From the NCBI GenBank assembly GCA_010015745.1, contig ML978233.1, forward strand, positions 98,126-162,125: a stretch of 64,000 nt of DNA, written 5' to 3'. This document shows positions 41,237 through 51,517 of this stretch, piece by piece (the stretch's first letter is position 1; each line of letters starts with the position of its first letter). The stretch comes from Setomelanomma holmii (taxonomy: Eukaryota; Ascomycota; Dothideomycetes; Pleosporales; Phaeosphaeriaceae). Below the pieces are notes generated by a model, which saw nothing but the letters and a program-made list of their open reading frames with translations, ran no database searches and was not told the origin of the DNA. The position numbers and the translations under genes were made by a program.

Positions 41237-41986
41237 TGTGGATGGTCTTCTCCTGATGGGGTGATGACCTTAATATTGGAAGATTTCAGTGAAGAAGCAA
41301 ATGCAGTGGATTGGATTGTATCGAAGCTTGACGTTGCGGTTTTGTAGTGGATATATGTTCAACCGACCATGCGCGGCGATGTCGGGATCGAGTGGGGGAT
41401 TCGCGGAGATGGTAGGCGGCATTTTTTTTGCCCGAACGTCATTGGTCCATCAACATTCCAAACTCGAAAAGCTGTCTTTGAGGGTACTTAGGGCTGCACT
41501 TCCGGCGCTTGAAGTGTAGCCGCATACTGAGGTACTCAGAATACACCGCACTGTATTGACCTGCGACCGCCAGGATGCACTCAGCCTCGACATGCGACGT
41601 CGTTTCAGCCACACCTGCACCTGTCCGGTGAAGCGGCTCCGGACCTGCCACTCACTCTGCACCATGGAGGCGTATAAATCCCAGGCACGACATTTACAGC
41701 GCTTAGATTGTGATGTTATCGGGGCCTCATAGGCATGTTTGCGGCCTTGATGTGTAGCCTCGTCCGCGCGCACGCTTCGTTGCGGCCACTCAGTTCTATT
41801 TCAACATGCACACACCTGTCAACATGCGACTGTACAACGTCAGACAGAGACAGTAGGCGCCGCAAGTTTTTCTCGAACTTACTGAACGCGCAGGCAGAAG
41901 CGACTTGATTTGCCGCATAATAAGGTTGACCTAGGTACATAAGTCAGATGCAAAGAGGTGTACCGGTATCTACTATCCCCTAATCT
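41237..41986. other. intergenic stretch / lost 5' part of the HET pseudogene
   Basis: 750 bp with no supported gene. The HET-like sequence that starts at about 41,987 lacks its first conserved box, and no such box is found here, so its 5' end seems to be deleted or too degraded to see. Confidence 0.4.
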
Positions 41987-43757
41987 TTGCACACTCCCCA
42001 CATCTACATCAATCAGTCGAATCTTGCAGAGCGAGCCTCGAAAGTGTCCATGATGACCGACATATATTCCTACTGCTGCAACCTCATCGTCTGGCTTGGT
42101 CTTTTTGGTACAACCGCTAGTCACGAACGGGTTTTCGACATTCACAGACTCTACGCCACTCGATTCCATGTCGGAGATAGTTCACGTGCGGAATCTGCGC
42201 TCCAAGATCCAAACAACTCCAACAAGTGGCTGGACTTACAGGAAGATATCTTCAGGCTGGAGTGGCTGAATTATGTTCAATATATGGAGGAGTGCGCTTG
42301 GTTCCGCCGCTGTTGGACTTTGCAAGAGATATGCTTCGCCCAGTGCGTTGAAGTATTCTTTAGATGCTACTCGATGCACTTTTTGTCTCTTACCAAGTTC
42401 GCCCACCTCCTACACCACACTGGTCTTGGTCAAGAGCTCAATTAGAGATATCGACCGCACACCAAGGGCGTCTTGGCGTACTCGCCGCACATTACCATCG
42501 AGAACTTACATATCGCGTGAATTCCTGACGGCTGACATAGGTACGCTTGCCTGGTTGCAATCGCTAGCTGAGCCCTTGAACGTTGACGACGATCTCGAAC
42601 GTACTGTCTATCAGTTTTGGTTATGCCAGATCAACATGATCCGAACCCGCGACGCAACCGATGAAAAGGGATAAAATCTATGCTACCTACGGCGCGCTCA
42701 TGAAGGCCCTAGAGCCCCTGAAGAAACTTCCGCCAGTGGCTGTGGTACCGGATTACACTCGAGCCACTGTTGGCCTCTTCACAGCGGTAACACATATCAT
42801 CCTCGAGAACGCGCCGGAAGTAACAATCCTTTCAATTAAAGAACTCACCCAGTCCATCAGAACTGCAGGATTACCGTCTTGGGTGCCATACTTCTGTGCT
42901 CGGGGCGATTTGTCTTTCAACCTGACCTGCTCTAGAGTCAATAGCTCAGCAAGGTGTTCAGATCCTCGTCGTCGCCCACACCACATAGCGTTCATCGACC
43001 AGCCTACACCAACGTTAGTGTTGCGCGGCTACAGGATCGATGAGGTCGACACTCCGCAGACCGCTTACGAAGTTCGTCTCGGCAGCGCCCTATCCGGTGC
43101 ATGTACCTTCATACCGGATCTCAAGAGGGCATATGCAGATGTTCTCGGTTGGCATAAGCTGTTGAAGCGCGTTACATACTATGGACCACAGTTCAAGTGG
43201 TTGGCGCTATATTATACAATCGCCGGCGGGCAAGAAGAAGTGCCTTTCTTGCCACTTCACATGATGGCGAAATTGATCAGCTTTCTGTCCACCATTGGAG
43301 TTCTCGCAAAGGGCTCCCCATCAATCGTCTTGGCCCTGATCTTCGTCCCTTTCTCCAACATTCTCTAGGTAAACACGACCCCATGTGTCCTACCAGCAAG
43401 GAGCTACATGACTGCGAGGCCGTACAAGCACTCCGCCGAAACCATGACATTCGGCTGACCTCTTCAGACGCAATGTATTTTGAGGAAGCGAACCGAAACG
43501 AAGCAGTCTTCAATCGAGCTTACGTTATGGCCCATTTGAATAGGATCTTATTTGCCACCAAGAATGGTATGCTCGGACTAGGTCCCCGCGTGTCTGCTAC
43601 CAGGCGATCAGATCTGGCTCGCGAAAGACAATCGCATGCTGTGGACCGTGACACCCAGACAGGGAACAGGAATCACGCCGATAGGAGAGACGTATCTTGC
43701 TGGTTGCATGAATGGCGAATATGTGGATTGTGCGGAAGGCAATTGGGAGGACTTGTA
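41987..43757 (+). pseudogene. broken HET-domain gene (copy 3)
   Basis: A HET protein of the ANK/WD-linked type in pieces. First visible box: IYINQSNLAERASKVSMMTD, then IYSYCCNLIVWLG and WFRRCWTLQEICFAQ; the upstream box normally reading as Tyr-x-Ala-Leu-Ser-Tyr-x-Trp-Gly is missing. The frame changes at about 42,430 (to FLTADIGTLAWLQSLAEPL), at about 42,662 (to KRDKIYATYGAL and VVPDYTRATVGLFTAV), near 43,365 (to FNRAYVMAHLNRILFATKNG and LGLGPRV), and at about 43,600 (to GDQIWLAKDNRMLW and GETYLAGCMNGEYVD), ending at TAA 43755-43757. At least four shifts and a missing 5' end make this a clear pseudogene. There are no obvious TGG-to-TAG stops, so decay here looks different from copy 2. Confidence 0.7.
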
Positions 43758-43916
43758 AGCTCGTATAACGTTGAAAGGACCAACGACAGACAATCACTCT
43801 ACTTAGAACACTACGACTTTTGTGTAGTCACTACACTCTACCACACGAGCCTGAGCCAAGGCTGATCAATCGTCTGCCTGCCCATAGGAAATCCACCTCT
43901 CCCGTCGCCTTGCTCA

Positions 43917-45161
43917 TCACCACTGCCTTCCACTCCACAACCGACCCGTTGTCCAAATCCAGTAATCTCTGCCCTTGATCAACCACACTAACCAACTAGG
44001 TAGCTTATATCCCATCGCTGCGCCAACTCCTTTCTTCGTTCCAATCGGGACCAGTTGTGTCTCACGCATATCCTCCTTGAAGCACTTCTCTTGCAGAATA
44101 CTGCTCCTTGTGCCTGGATCACTCGCTTCGATGAGGTCGTGATGAATATTATTGCATAGCACTGGAACTGCAGCCATGATGTTGTGTATCGCAGGACAGA
44201 AAGCGTTGGAACAGTCACCAATGCTGTATATGAGCGGGCTAGCGGTGTCTACGCGAAGTGTTTGTGGATTCGTCGTCACTCTTCCATCGGGGGCGAGGAC
44301 AGTAGGAGAAAGAAAGGAAGTACTCGGCCGGGTACCAGTCGCTTGGATGTACAAGTCCGCAGTCAGAGTTTCGCCGGTGCTGAGACTCAAGTTCACCGGG
44401 GTTGTGAGCTGAGGTATTGCGGACCCAGCATCTGCAGGCTCGACGCTAACCACCTTCGATTTTGCCATAACCACCACACCGAGTCTGGCAAGATAGCATT
44501 CAGCAACTGCGGCAATGCTGGGACGTAGAGCTGGAAGTATGCGCTCGCCAGATGTGACCAAAGTAATAGTTGTTTTTGGTGTCTTCGGCGATGACGCGAA
44601 CCAACCGATTCTCCCGTTGATATACTCGCTTAGCTCGCCAGCCACCTCAACACCAGCTGGTCCTGCACCTGCAATAACGATGCTTCTGGCTGCTGGGAGA
44701 CATGTTCGAAAGGAAGTCCACGCTTCGCGGAGGGCGCTCTCACCATTATGTAGACCCAGCAGCGGCGAGAGTGTTGAGGCGCCTGTCGCTATGACGAGGG
44801 CGTGAAACGGCACTGTATGCTCGACACTGCTCTGGACTATGGCAACGCGAGCTTGGAGATCGACCTTGCTCACAGTACCATGGACGAATGTCCACTGCTG
44901 TTCGGGGTACTGTTCCAATTGACTTCGTATATCTACGAAAAGCTTGTTCTGGTCAAAGAAGTCGTCTGAGATGAGAGCCCGTGGGCATGCTGGACGGCAC
45001 ATGACTTGAGCCGCTGAACTGACTAGTAGAACCTTGTACGACAGCGAAGTTGGCAAGAAAGGGAGGACATGTCTGAGGAGGTAATGCGTAGTTGAAAGCC
45101 CGGCATACGAAGCGCCAAGGATAAGGATTGTTCTGTCCAGAGGTGGAGACGGTACCGCCAT
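43917..45161 (-). CDS. AIF/FSP1-type FAD-dependent oxidoreductase
   Basis: Single-exon frame, 414 aa from ATG 45161 (MAVPSPPLD); an in-frame TTG seven codons upstream is unlikely. Two Rossmann motifs: FAD at ILILGASYAGLSTTHYLL near the N-terminus, and NAD(P)H at SIVIAGAGPAGVEVAGEL in the middle. Also seen: FHALVIATGASTL, LYIQATGTRPSTSFL, and the FAD-closing box PLIYSIGDCSNAF. The C-terminus has a Trp-rich amphipathic end (SWLVWLIKGRDYWIWTTGRLW), suggesting membrane contact. The family includes AMID/AifA and FSP1, NAD(P)H:quinone oxidoreductases that act on ubiquinone or related quinones. In fungi AifA-like proteins are induced by quinone and oxidative stress; the exact role here is not shown. 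Confidence 0.85.
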   Translation of the reverse strand: MAVPSPPLDRTILILGASYAGLSTTHYLLRHVLPFLPTSLSYKVLLVSSAAQVMCRPACPRALISDDFFDQNKLFVDIRSQLEQYPEQQWTFVHGTVSKVDLQARVAIVQSSVEHTVPFHALVIATGASTLSPLLGLHNGESALREAWTSFRTCLPAARSIVIAGAGPAGVEVAGELSEYINGRIGWFASSPKTPKTTITLVTSGERILPALRPSIAAVAECYLARLGVVVMAKSKVVSVEPADAGSAIPQLTTPVNLSLSTGETLTADLYIQATGTRPSTSFLSPTVLAPDGRVTTNPQTLRVDTASPLIYSIGDCSNAFCPAIHNIMAAVPVLCNNIHHDLIEASDPGTRSSILQEKCFKEDMRETQLVPIGTKKGVGAAMGYKLPSWLVWLIKGRDYWIWTTGRLWSGRQW

Positions 45162-46173
45162 GTGGAATAAGGAAGCCCTCAAGAGCGCAATTCCAATGAC
45201 TTCAGAGTGTTCCTACCGGCTGGCGGACATGTTTTATCATATTTTGTGCCTGCTCGTCTCGGTTTCGGACATGGTCGTTTCGCACCGGTGATCATTCGGC
45301 ACATCCGAGCGGGCAAGCGCCATAGTGAACCACGACCCTCGGTTCGGAGTAACATGTTCAGCGTATTTTCGACAGCTAAATCCTAGTACAGACGCCTTGG
45401 CATGGTCGTCCGACAGATTTGTCCGCTTGTCAGAGTCCCTCACGGAAAAGAATCTACAACGCAGCACACAACCACTGTTTGGCACTCTCCATCACCAGTT
45501 CACCAGTTCTCGGGGCCAGTAGTTGCTCGAAGGACCTGCGTAGGCTAGGATCACACCTTTCCGTCTCAATTGGGATGCAGCTAAGTGCTCTCGCACATTT
45601 AAACCAGGTTAGCGACAAGTATACAAGGCCGCAAAGGCCTCCTACCATCGGTACTTCAGACCCAATCGGCTTTCTGGTATCGAGCGCATACCTTCAGGCA
45701 ACCGTCGAAAAGGTCACGACGAAGAGGCTCTAGTGTCCTGTCGCAGCTGACACTTTTGGGAATGTGATGTGTCGCTGGATCTTCGATTGTTGCACTAGCC
45801 CAGTGCGTGGCCAAATAAAACCACAGCACGCGATCGCCTGGGGTCAGCTTGACACGGCGTAAACTGTCAAGTATTTGCTCAAAGTGCCTGACGGCACCAG
45901 CAACGCAGATTTGTTGCGGTCTGTACAATGTGTTGAAAGTTGGTAGGGGTATGCATGTCGCATCGCGTGACCATGGTGGACCAGACATTCGAATGGCACT
46001 GCTGAAAGGCAGCAATCAATTTCTGCCTTTGACGGCGGCTGCCAGCACCATTCGCTGCGAATGCGTCTTCTGGCTGAACGCTCGCGTTCTTAGGCACTCG
46101 AGGTTCGTTTGGGTATCTCATGGCATTATGTATATTGTGTTCCCAATAAGCAGGCCCCAGGCCTCACACTATC
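45162..46173. other. 1-kb intergenic stretch, no gene supported
   Basis: Lies between the start of the oxidoreductase gene and the 3' end of the threonine deaminase gene, both minus. Frames of 100-121 codons occur on both strands but have no motif and conflict with each other. Confidence 0.4.
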
Positions 46174-47944
46174 TCACATCCTCAGAAACGTCTTATAGCT
46201 CGCATTGTTCGTGACTTCCTTGTACGGGTAGCCAATCTCTCTCAAGAAGGCCTCGAGCTTCGCGTTCTCCTCCTGCTTGCATTGTATCCCAGCTAGGATT
46301 TTGGCAACATCGCCCCCATAGTTCCTATAATGGAACAGACTGATGTTCATGCCAGGCTGGAGCGTGTGCAGGAACTTGTACAATGCACCACCCCGTTCAG
46401 GAAATTCGAACATGTACATGTGCTCGTTTGCAGCACTGCTACGACCGCCGACTAGATAACGGATGTGCGACTTGACAAGCTCGTCCTGCGAGAGGTCTAC
46501 AGCGGTCATGCCCTCTGCGGCGAGGCGTATGATAAGGTCCGGGAGGTCACGTGCACGTGTGGCAGCTTTCAACTCGACACCGACGAGTATGTTGGCCTCA
46601 TCAGGACCGGAGTAGCGGTAGCTGAACTCGGTGACAGCCATTGGATGGATGATGGACACAAGTTTGGCGAACGCACCGGGCATTTCGGGAATCGTCACGG
46701 AGAGAAGGGCTTCCTTGTCCTCACCAATGGCTGCACGTTCGGCGACGAAGCGCAGACGGTCAAAATTCATGTTGGCGCCGCTGGCGATGGCGATGAGACC
46801 GCGATCACGATCCGGCGATGGGTTGCGGGTCACCCATTTCTTGAGACCCGCAAGGGCAAGAGCGCCCGCGGGCTCGACGATGGAGCGCGTGTCCTCGAAC
46901 ATGTCCTTGATGGCTGCGCATGTCTCGTCAGTGGTGACCTGGACGACCTCGTCGACGACGTCTTGACAGATGCGGAACGTCTCCTCGCCCACCGTCTTGA
47001 CTGCTGCGCCATCGGCGAAGAGGCCGACGTCCTTTAGCAAGACGCGCTTGCCGGCTTTGAGCGACTCGACCATGGCATTGGCATCGTATTGCTCCACGCC
47101 GATGATCTTGACGTGTGGCGCTATCCGCTTGATGTAAACGCCCACGCCTGCGATCAGTCCGCCACCGCCCACGCAGCAGAAGACGGCACTTAGCTTGGAC
47201 AGGTCCGTCTGCCGCAGCAGCTCCATACCGACTGTGCCCTGCCCAGCAATAACGTATGGGTCGTCAAAGGGCGGTAACGATACGAGCCCATGGAGCTTTT
47301 CGAGTCGCGCTGCTTCCGCCTTTGCAGCATCGAAGTCGGCGCCGTGCAGGATGACAGAGCCGCCGAGGCGCGAGACATTCTTGTGTTTGATGTCAGGTGT
47401 CCCCAAGGGCATAACGATGGTCGCGGGGATTTTGAGGTGGCGGGCCGAGTACGCAACGCCTTGGGCATGGTTTCCTATCTCGCATGAGCTCCGGGCTGCG
47501 CGCGTAGTCGCGCTCATTATCCGTACCAGCACTGCACGCAACGACGCCTTTCCACCTGTCCTTGGGGTCGAGATGTGCCATTTTGTTGTATGCGCCGCGC
47601 AGCTTGAAGCTGAAGACGGGCTGCAGATCCTCGCGCTTGAGCAGGACATTGCTTTCTAGCCTGTTGCTTAGATTGGTCGCGTGCGTGAGGGGGGTCTCCT
47701 TGACGACTTCGTAGACACGCGATGTAAGGATGAGGCGGAGATAGTCGGGATAGCCGTTGGGAAGGAGGAAGGCGTCTGGTATCACATGGTTGGCTCTCCA
47801 TCCGCTGGCTTCAGTCGGTGGACTCGGGTTCGCAGTGTATTCGGTGAGAGCTAGGCCAGTGTTGCGCGGTGTGCGCGGTGTGACGACGCCATTGGTGCTG
47901 GCCTCAGGCGTAGTCGGCCGCGAGTAGTCTGGCACAGTCGCCAT
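46174..47944 (-). CDS. ILV1: threonine deaminase (L-threonine ammonia-lyase)
   Basis: Two exons on the minus strand, 47944-47527 and 47474-46174, with a 52-nt intron; the joint gives VACSAGNHAQGVAYSA. 572 aa. PLP lysine in FSFKLRGAYNKM; the glycine-rich phosphate loop CCVGGGGLIAGV; SGANMNFDRLR. Two C-terminal ACT-like regulatory domains are complete (KEALLSVTIPEMPGAF; MYMFEFPERGGALYKFL), so feedback control by isoleucine, with valine as activator, is expected. Reaction: L-threonine to 2-oxobutanoate and ammonia, the first step to isoleucine. It normally acts in mitochondria; here the N-terminus MATVPDYSRPTTPEAST is Thr/Pro-rich rather than a classic presequence. Confidence 0.94.
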
Positions 47945-48482
47945 TGCATGTGCTTATGGTCGCGGAAGTAAAAGTCGACCGTTGACTGTTGCAGAGCTCC
48001 AAATTTTTGGGAGCTATGTCAGTGCGGGCCTGCATCGGCGACGGGGGTCTGCAGGCTGACTTGAGTGGGGGTGCAATAGTGTGGGGCTTCCACTTCGGTC
48101 CGGACTTGCCAATCTCATCATTCACAAACGGGTAACATCTTTTAGCTCGCGTGATAGGAAAGTGAACAGCTCAAACAGCACAGTTGGAGGTTCAAGGTAG
48201 TTGGGTATGAGCATGACTAGGAGCACCTATCAATACCGGACTTGGAAAGTACTCTGCCCAGCTCCAATAAGCGGTATGAAGGAAGCCGAATCACACGATG
48301 GCCCAGGCACATTCGCTCTGGGCTGGAGGGAGATATGGACTGCATAGTGAAGCCTTTACCCAAGCAACGAAACGCACAATAGACCCTTTCAAATGGACAG
48401 CGCAGCAGGTGTTCGACGATGTATGGTTGAAAGCTGATGGCAGAAACCGGACTTCCAGTTCCACCGTGACATCGGGGCGGAA
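47945..48482. other. intergenic stretch upstream of threonine deaminase
   Basis: 538 bp holding the promoter of ILV1 and the 3' end of the next minus-strand gene. A 70-codon plus frame at 48298-48510 has no motif and overlaps that gene's end. Confidence 0.4.
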
Positions 48483-49208
48483 CTACTCTCCCGCCATACC
48501 TGATGCTTGACTCGCAGCGAGTCTTTGCAGCGAAGAAAGTACAAAATACACAATCGAGGTGATGGTGAATGATTGAATGAGTACGAGAGTCATCTTGCCC
48601 CTGAAAGTCCTCACATTTGGCCTAGTAAGGACCCCAATAATGTCGTCCACGAGAGCCAAATACGCCGCACGCCATACAGTCCTATCGACGACGCCAACAC
48701 AGAACGAGAGTGTTGGCATTGAAGGCGGGGCCAAGATTGTCACCAGCCTGCTTCCCGTGACCCAAAGCAGCGCCGTGAGGAATTCCGATCGTCGTTGCTG
48801 CGAACCTGCAGGTCGCTCACCTATTGCTGTGCCCATTGGGAAGCTGAACATGAAATCGGCAATGATGAACTGCAGACTGAAGGGTGTGCCGAAGAGACGA
48901 CCATATGTGGCGAGCACGACGGCGCGGTATGCATCATGCTTGCGCGTGAAGCGGACAGCTTCTTCAGGCGTTGGGTCAGGGCGATCGGCATCGTAGAGGC
49001 GCGATGCGACCAAGTATGTCGGAATGGCCGAAGCTGCAGTGAACAAGATAGTATTTTGTGGGCTGTTGTGCGCAGGGTCTGCGAAATTTGAGACGATTGG
49101 ACCGTTGATGACGATGAGGAAGGCGGTGATCAGGGGCATGTAGAGGTGCGCATATCGCTTTCGTGCTCCAAGACGCGTTGGCGTTGCGTTGTCATTGTTG
49201 GCTTCCAT
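48483..49208 (-). CDS. small multi-pass membrane protein, unknown
   Basis: Single-exon frame of 241 aa. After a polar N-terminus (MEANNDNATPTRLGARKRYAH) come several hydrophobic segments: LYMPLITAFLIVINGPIV, TILFTAASAIPTYLVASRL, FSLQFIIADFMFSFPMG, LTALLWVTGSRLVTILAP, and FTITSIVYFVLSSL, so about five membrane helices. Between them lies a conserved-looking charged loop (DADRPDPTPEEAVRFTRKHDAYR). I do not recognise the family. It is the last intact-looking host gene before the transposon island. Normal codon use suggests it is real. Confidence 0.65.
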   Translation of the reverse strand: MEANNDNATPTRLGARKRYAHLYMPLITAFLIVINGPIVSNFADPAHNSPQNTILFTAASAIPTYLVASRLYDADRPDPTPEEAVRFTRKHDAYRAVVLATYGRLFGTPFSLQFIIADFMFSFPMGTAIGERPAGSQQRRSEFLTALLWVTGSRLVTILAPPSMPTLSFCVGVVDRTVWRAAYLALVDDIIGVLTRPNVRTFRGKMTLVLIQSFTITSIVYFVLSSLQRLAASQASGMAGE

Positions 49209-49453
49209 GTTTCCTGTTCAATGGTAGGTGAGCAATGTCGATACGTGTCGGTTGAAGACGCCATTGTGTCATGATTTTTCGAGGTTGAAGTCGCGCTGGC
49301 ACCAAACCTAAACCTGGTATCGCGCCGAGCACAAGTGCTATCGGCTGCGCAACTTTTGTGTACTCTAGAGCTACTCTTAAGGCAGTACAGGTATTTGCGC
49401 ACTTTTTCTATTTAATAGTATAAAAAGAAATAACAAATAACGTATTCCACCAC

Positions 49454-49555
49454 CGAGCTGCCCAACCCACCGAGCTGCCCAACCCACCGAGCTGCCCAAC
49501 CCACCGAGCTGCCCAACCCACCGAGCTGCCCAACCCACCGAGCTGCCCAAAATAT
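49454..49555 (+). repeat. 17-bp tandem repeat in the left end of element C (6 units)
   Basis: Unit CGAGCTGCCCAACCCAC starts at 49454, 49471, 49488, 49505, 49522 and 49539, all identical until the last. It lies between the ACGTATTCCACCACC tip and the inner block. Confidence 0.95.
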
Positions 49556-49799
49556 GTCAAGCCCCCACCATCTACTCTCCATTCTTTATGCCTCAACTAC
49601 TGAACGCGATATTACTTGAACATGAAGGCAGACTTTAGCTTGCTCTTCAAGCCTATTATTCTAGGCAATTTCGAAGCTACTAGGCTGCTGCTAAGGCCTT
49701 TAACGTTAAACCCTAGACCTTTAATTAATGCGTTAAAGGAATACCTTTTCGCGCTGATACTATCCTAAACAGCCTTAAGCTCACGCGCACTAAAGAGCA

Positions 49800-51275
49800 A
49801 ACAATTATCTGATATATCCTCAACCTCGATTCGCGAGGGTTTGCGCCTTAGTTGTGCAAGGTAGCAGATATAGCTGATAAACTGCTAGGTGTGCGTGGAG
49901 GAGAGCCTGTAAGCAAGCACTAGGCTGAGTGCTTTGTAACGCGCTCAACTGAGCTTAAAATAGCGTTCAATTGAGCAGAGGATAGGTAGAGGATACTGTA
50001 GGAAGATCCTAAGGTGATTAGCGCGTGGTTCAAGCTAGTGAAGGACACTAAAGCTAAGTACGGCGTTTATGACAACAACGTCTACAACTTTAATGAGACT
50101 AGCTTCTAGATAGGCGTTATTGGCTTAATGAAGGTTGTCATAGGTGTAGAGAGACGTGCTCAACCTGAGCTTGTCTAGCTAGGCAATTGCGAGTGGGTTG
50201 CAGTTATCCAGAGCATCTGCGCTGCTAGGTATACAACCCTGTCCTTTATTATCTACAAAGGACGCGTCTACATCTCTGCGTAGTATAAGGAGACAGTTAT
50301 ACTGCACAATTAGGAAGTCTCAGTCTCTAAGAACGGCTAGACAAATAACGCGCTTGGTCTTAAGTGGTTAAAGCACTTTAACATGCATATAAAGGCGCGC
50401 TAGGTAGAGGGGTACAGGTTGCTTATTTTGGATAGCTATAAGAGCTATCTCAACTAGGATTTCAAGGACTACTGCCTTAAACACAAGATCCTCACCCTCT
50501 GCATGCCACCTCACTTGTTGCACATCCTGCAGCTGCTTAACGTAGTCTGCTTTTTGCTATTAAAGCGCAAGTACTCTTAGCGCAGTAGAGACTTAGCACG
50601 CTAACATGTCTTCTATATTAACAAAGAAGGCTTCCTTCTAGCTTTTAAAGACGCGTTTTTTAACGTGTTTATAGAAGAGAACTATCAAAAGGTCTTTAAG
50701 GTAGCAAGGCTAGTCTCTATCAATGCGCAGGTGGTGTTAGATTGTCTTGAAGTACAGCTGCGTACTCTACCAGCACCTCTACCATAGGAGACGCTATCGC
50801 AGTCAAAGACTCTAAGCAATACCTACGAGTTTGGATCTCAATCAAGGCTAATGAGCAACTCTTTTACTCAATCGCCTGCTACAGCTTAGGCTAGCTTCTC
50901 TCAGCTTATAAAAGGTGGTGAACTAATACTGCACCAAAACGCGCTTTAAGCAGCCCAGATTTCTAAGCTTAAAGAGCAATTAGTAGTAATAACTAAAAGA
51001 AAATCGCGTAAAAGGAAGCAGGTTTAGCAAGGTGGTACTATAGAGCATAGGACTGCAGTAGCGCAGGTAGCTGCTAAGGCGTCTGTAGCGCCTCAGCGAT
51101 TGAAGAAGACTCGTAGTAGTAGTAGTGATCAAGAAAGAGCCTAACTAGCTTTACGCTATTGCGAGACTAGGCACAACTTACGAATGTGCCAAAAAGATAC
51201 AGAGGCTTCTTCTGAATCTGATGTAAGCACGACGTACGTAGGATCTTTGTTTGATAGCGATGAAAGCGAAGATTA
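49800..51275 (+). pseudogene. Fot1/pogo-like transposase C, heavily mutated
   Basis: Conserved pieces in one frame: VISAWFKLVKDTKAKYGVYD, VYNFNETSF (first catalytic Asp region, D changed to N), GLKWLKHFN, YRLLILDSYKSY (second Asp kept), LTLCMPPHLLHILQLLNVVCF (third Asp changed to Asn), FLLAFKDAFFNVF, and a weak knuckle remnant near 51,160 (HNLRMC). At least a dozen in-frame stops, many at expected Trp codons. Two of three catalytic Asp are Asn, as G-to-A change would produce. Confidence 0.8.
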
Positions 51276-51349
51276 GAAACATGATTTGGTGCTGCCAAGA
51301 CTTTTTGGGCAGCGAAGTGAGTTGAGCAGCTTGGTGGTGGAATACGTTA

Positions 51350-51515
51350 TATCTTCTTACCTATTGCACTTTCTATAGTCTGTTAATATAGACTATTTCT
51401 TACTATTAAAGAAGGCGTATAGCTACTAAGATAAGAATCTAATACGTAGTAAGACTAACTTTATTACTAAAAATAAGTTCTTACTCTACTTTATTACTAC
51501 TTTTAAGAATATAAT
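51350..51515. other. AT-rich spacer between elements C and D
   Basis: 166 bp, strongly AT-rich, no recognisable domain. It could be decayed 3' sequence of remnant E left of the element D insertion, but this is not shown. Confidence 0.3.
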
Positions 51516-51517
51516 TA

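Larger units (their letters stand above)
49440..51347 (+). mobile_element. Fot1/pogo-like transposon C
   Basis: 1,908 bp, flanked by TA at 49438-49439 and 51348-51349, with tips ACGTATTCCACCACC / GGTGGTGGAATACGT. It starts the AT-rich island. The left end has six 17-bp units, the right end two diverged ones. The transposase is on the plus strand and riddled with stops. Large AT bias and TAG/TAA-rich frames point to heavy RIP. Confidence 0.88.

Noticed and set aside
46465..47037. 190-codon plus frame
   Set aside because: Antisense to threonine deaminase; its peptide has no motif and the minus frame has the full enzyme.
48298..48510. 70-codon plus frame
   Set aside because: It overlaps the end of the membrane-protein gene and has no motif.
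49454..49555. Six regular 17-bp repeats that could suggest a CRISPR-like array
   Set aside because: The units are directly adjacent with no spacers, lie inside a transposon tip in a eukaryotic genome, and match the layout of the other elements.
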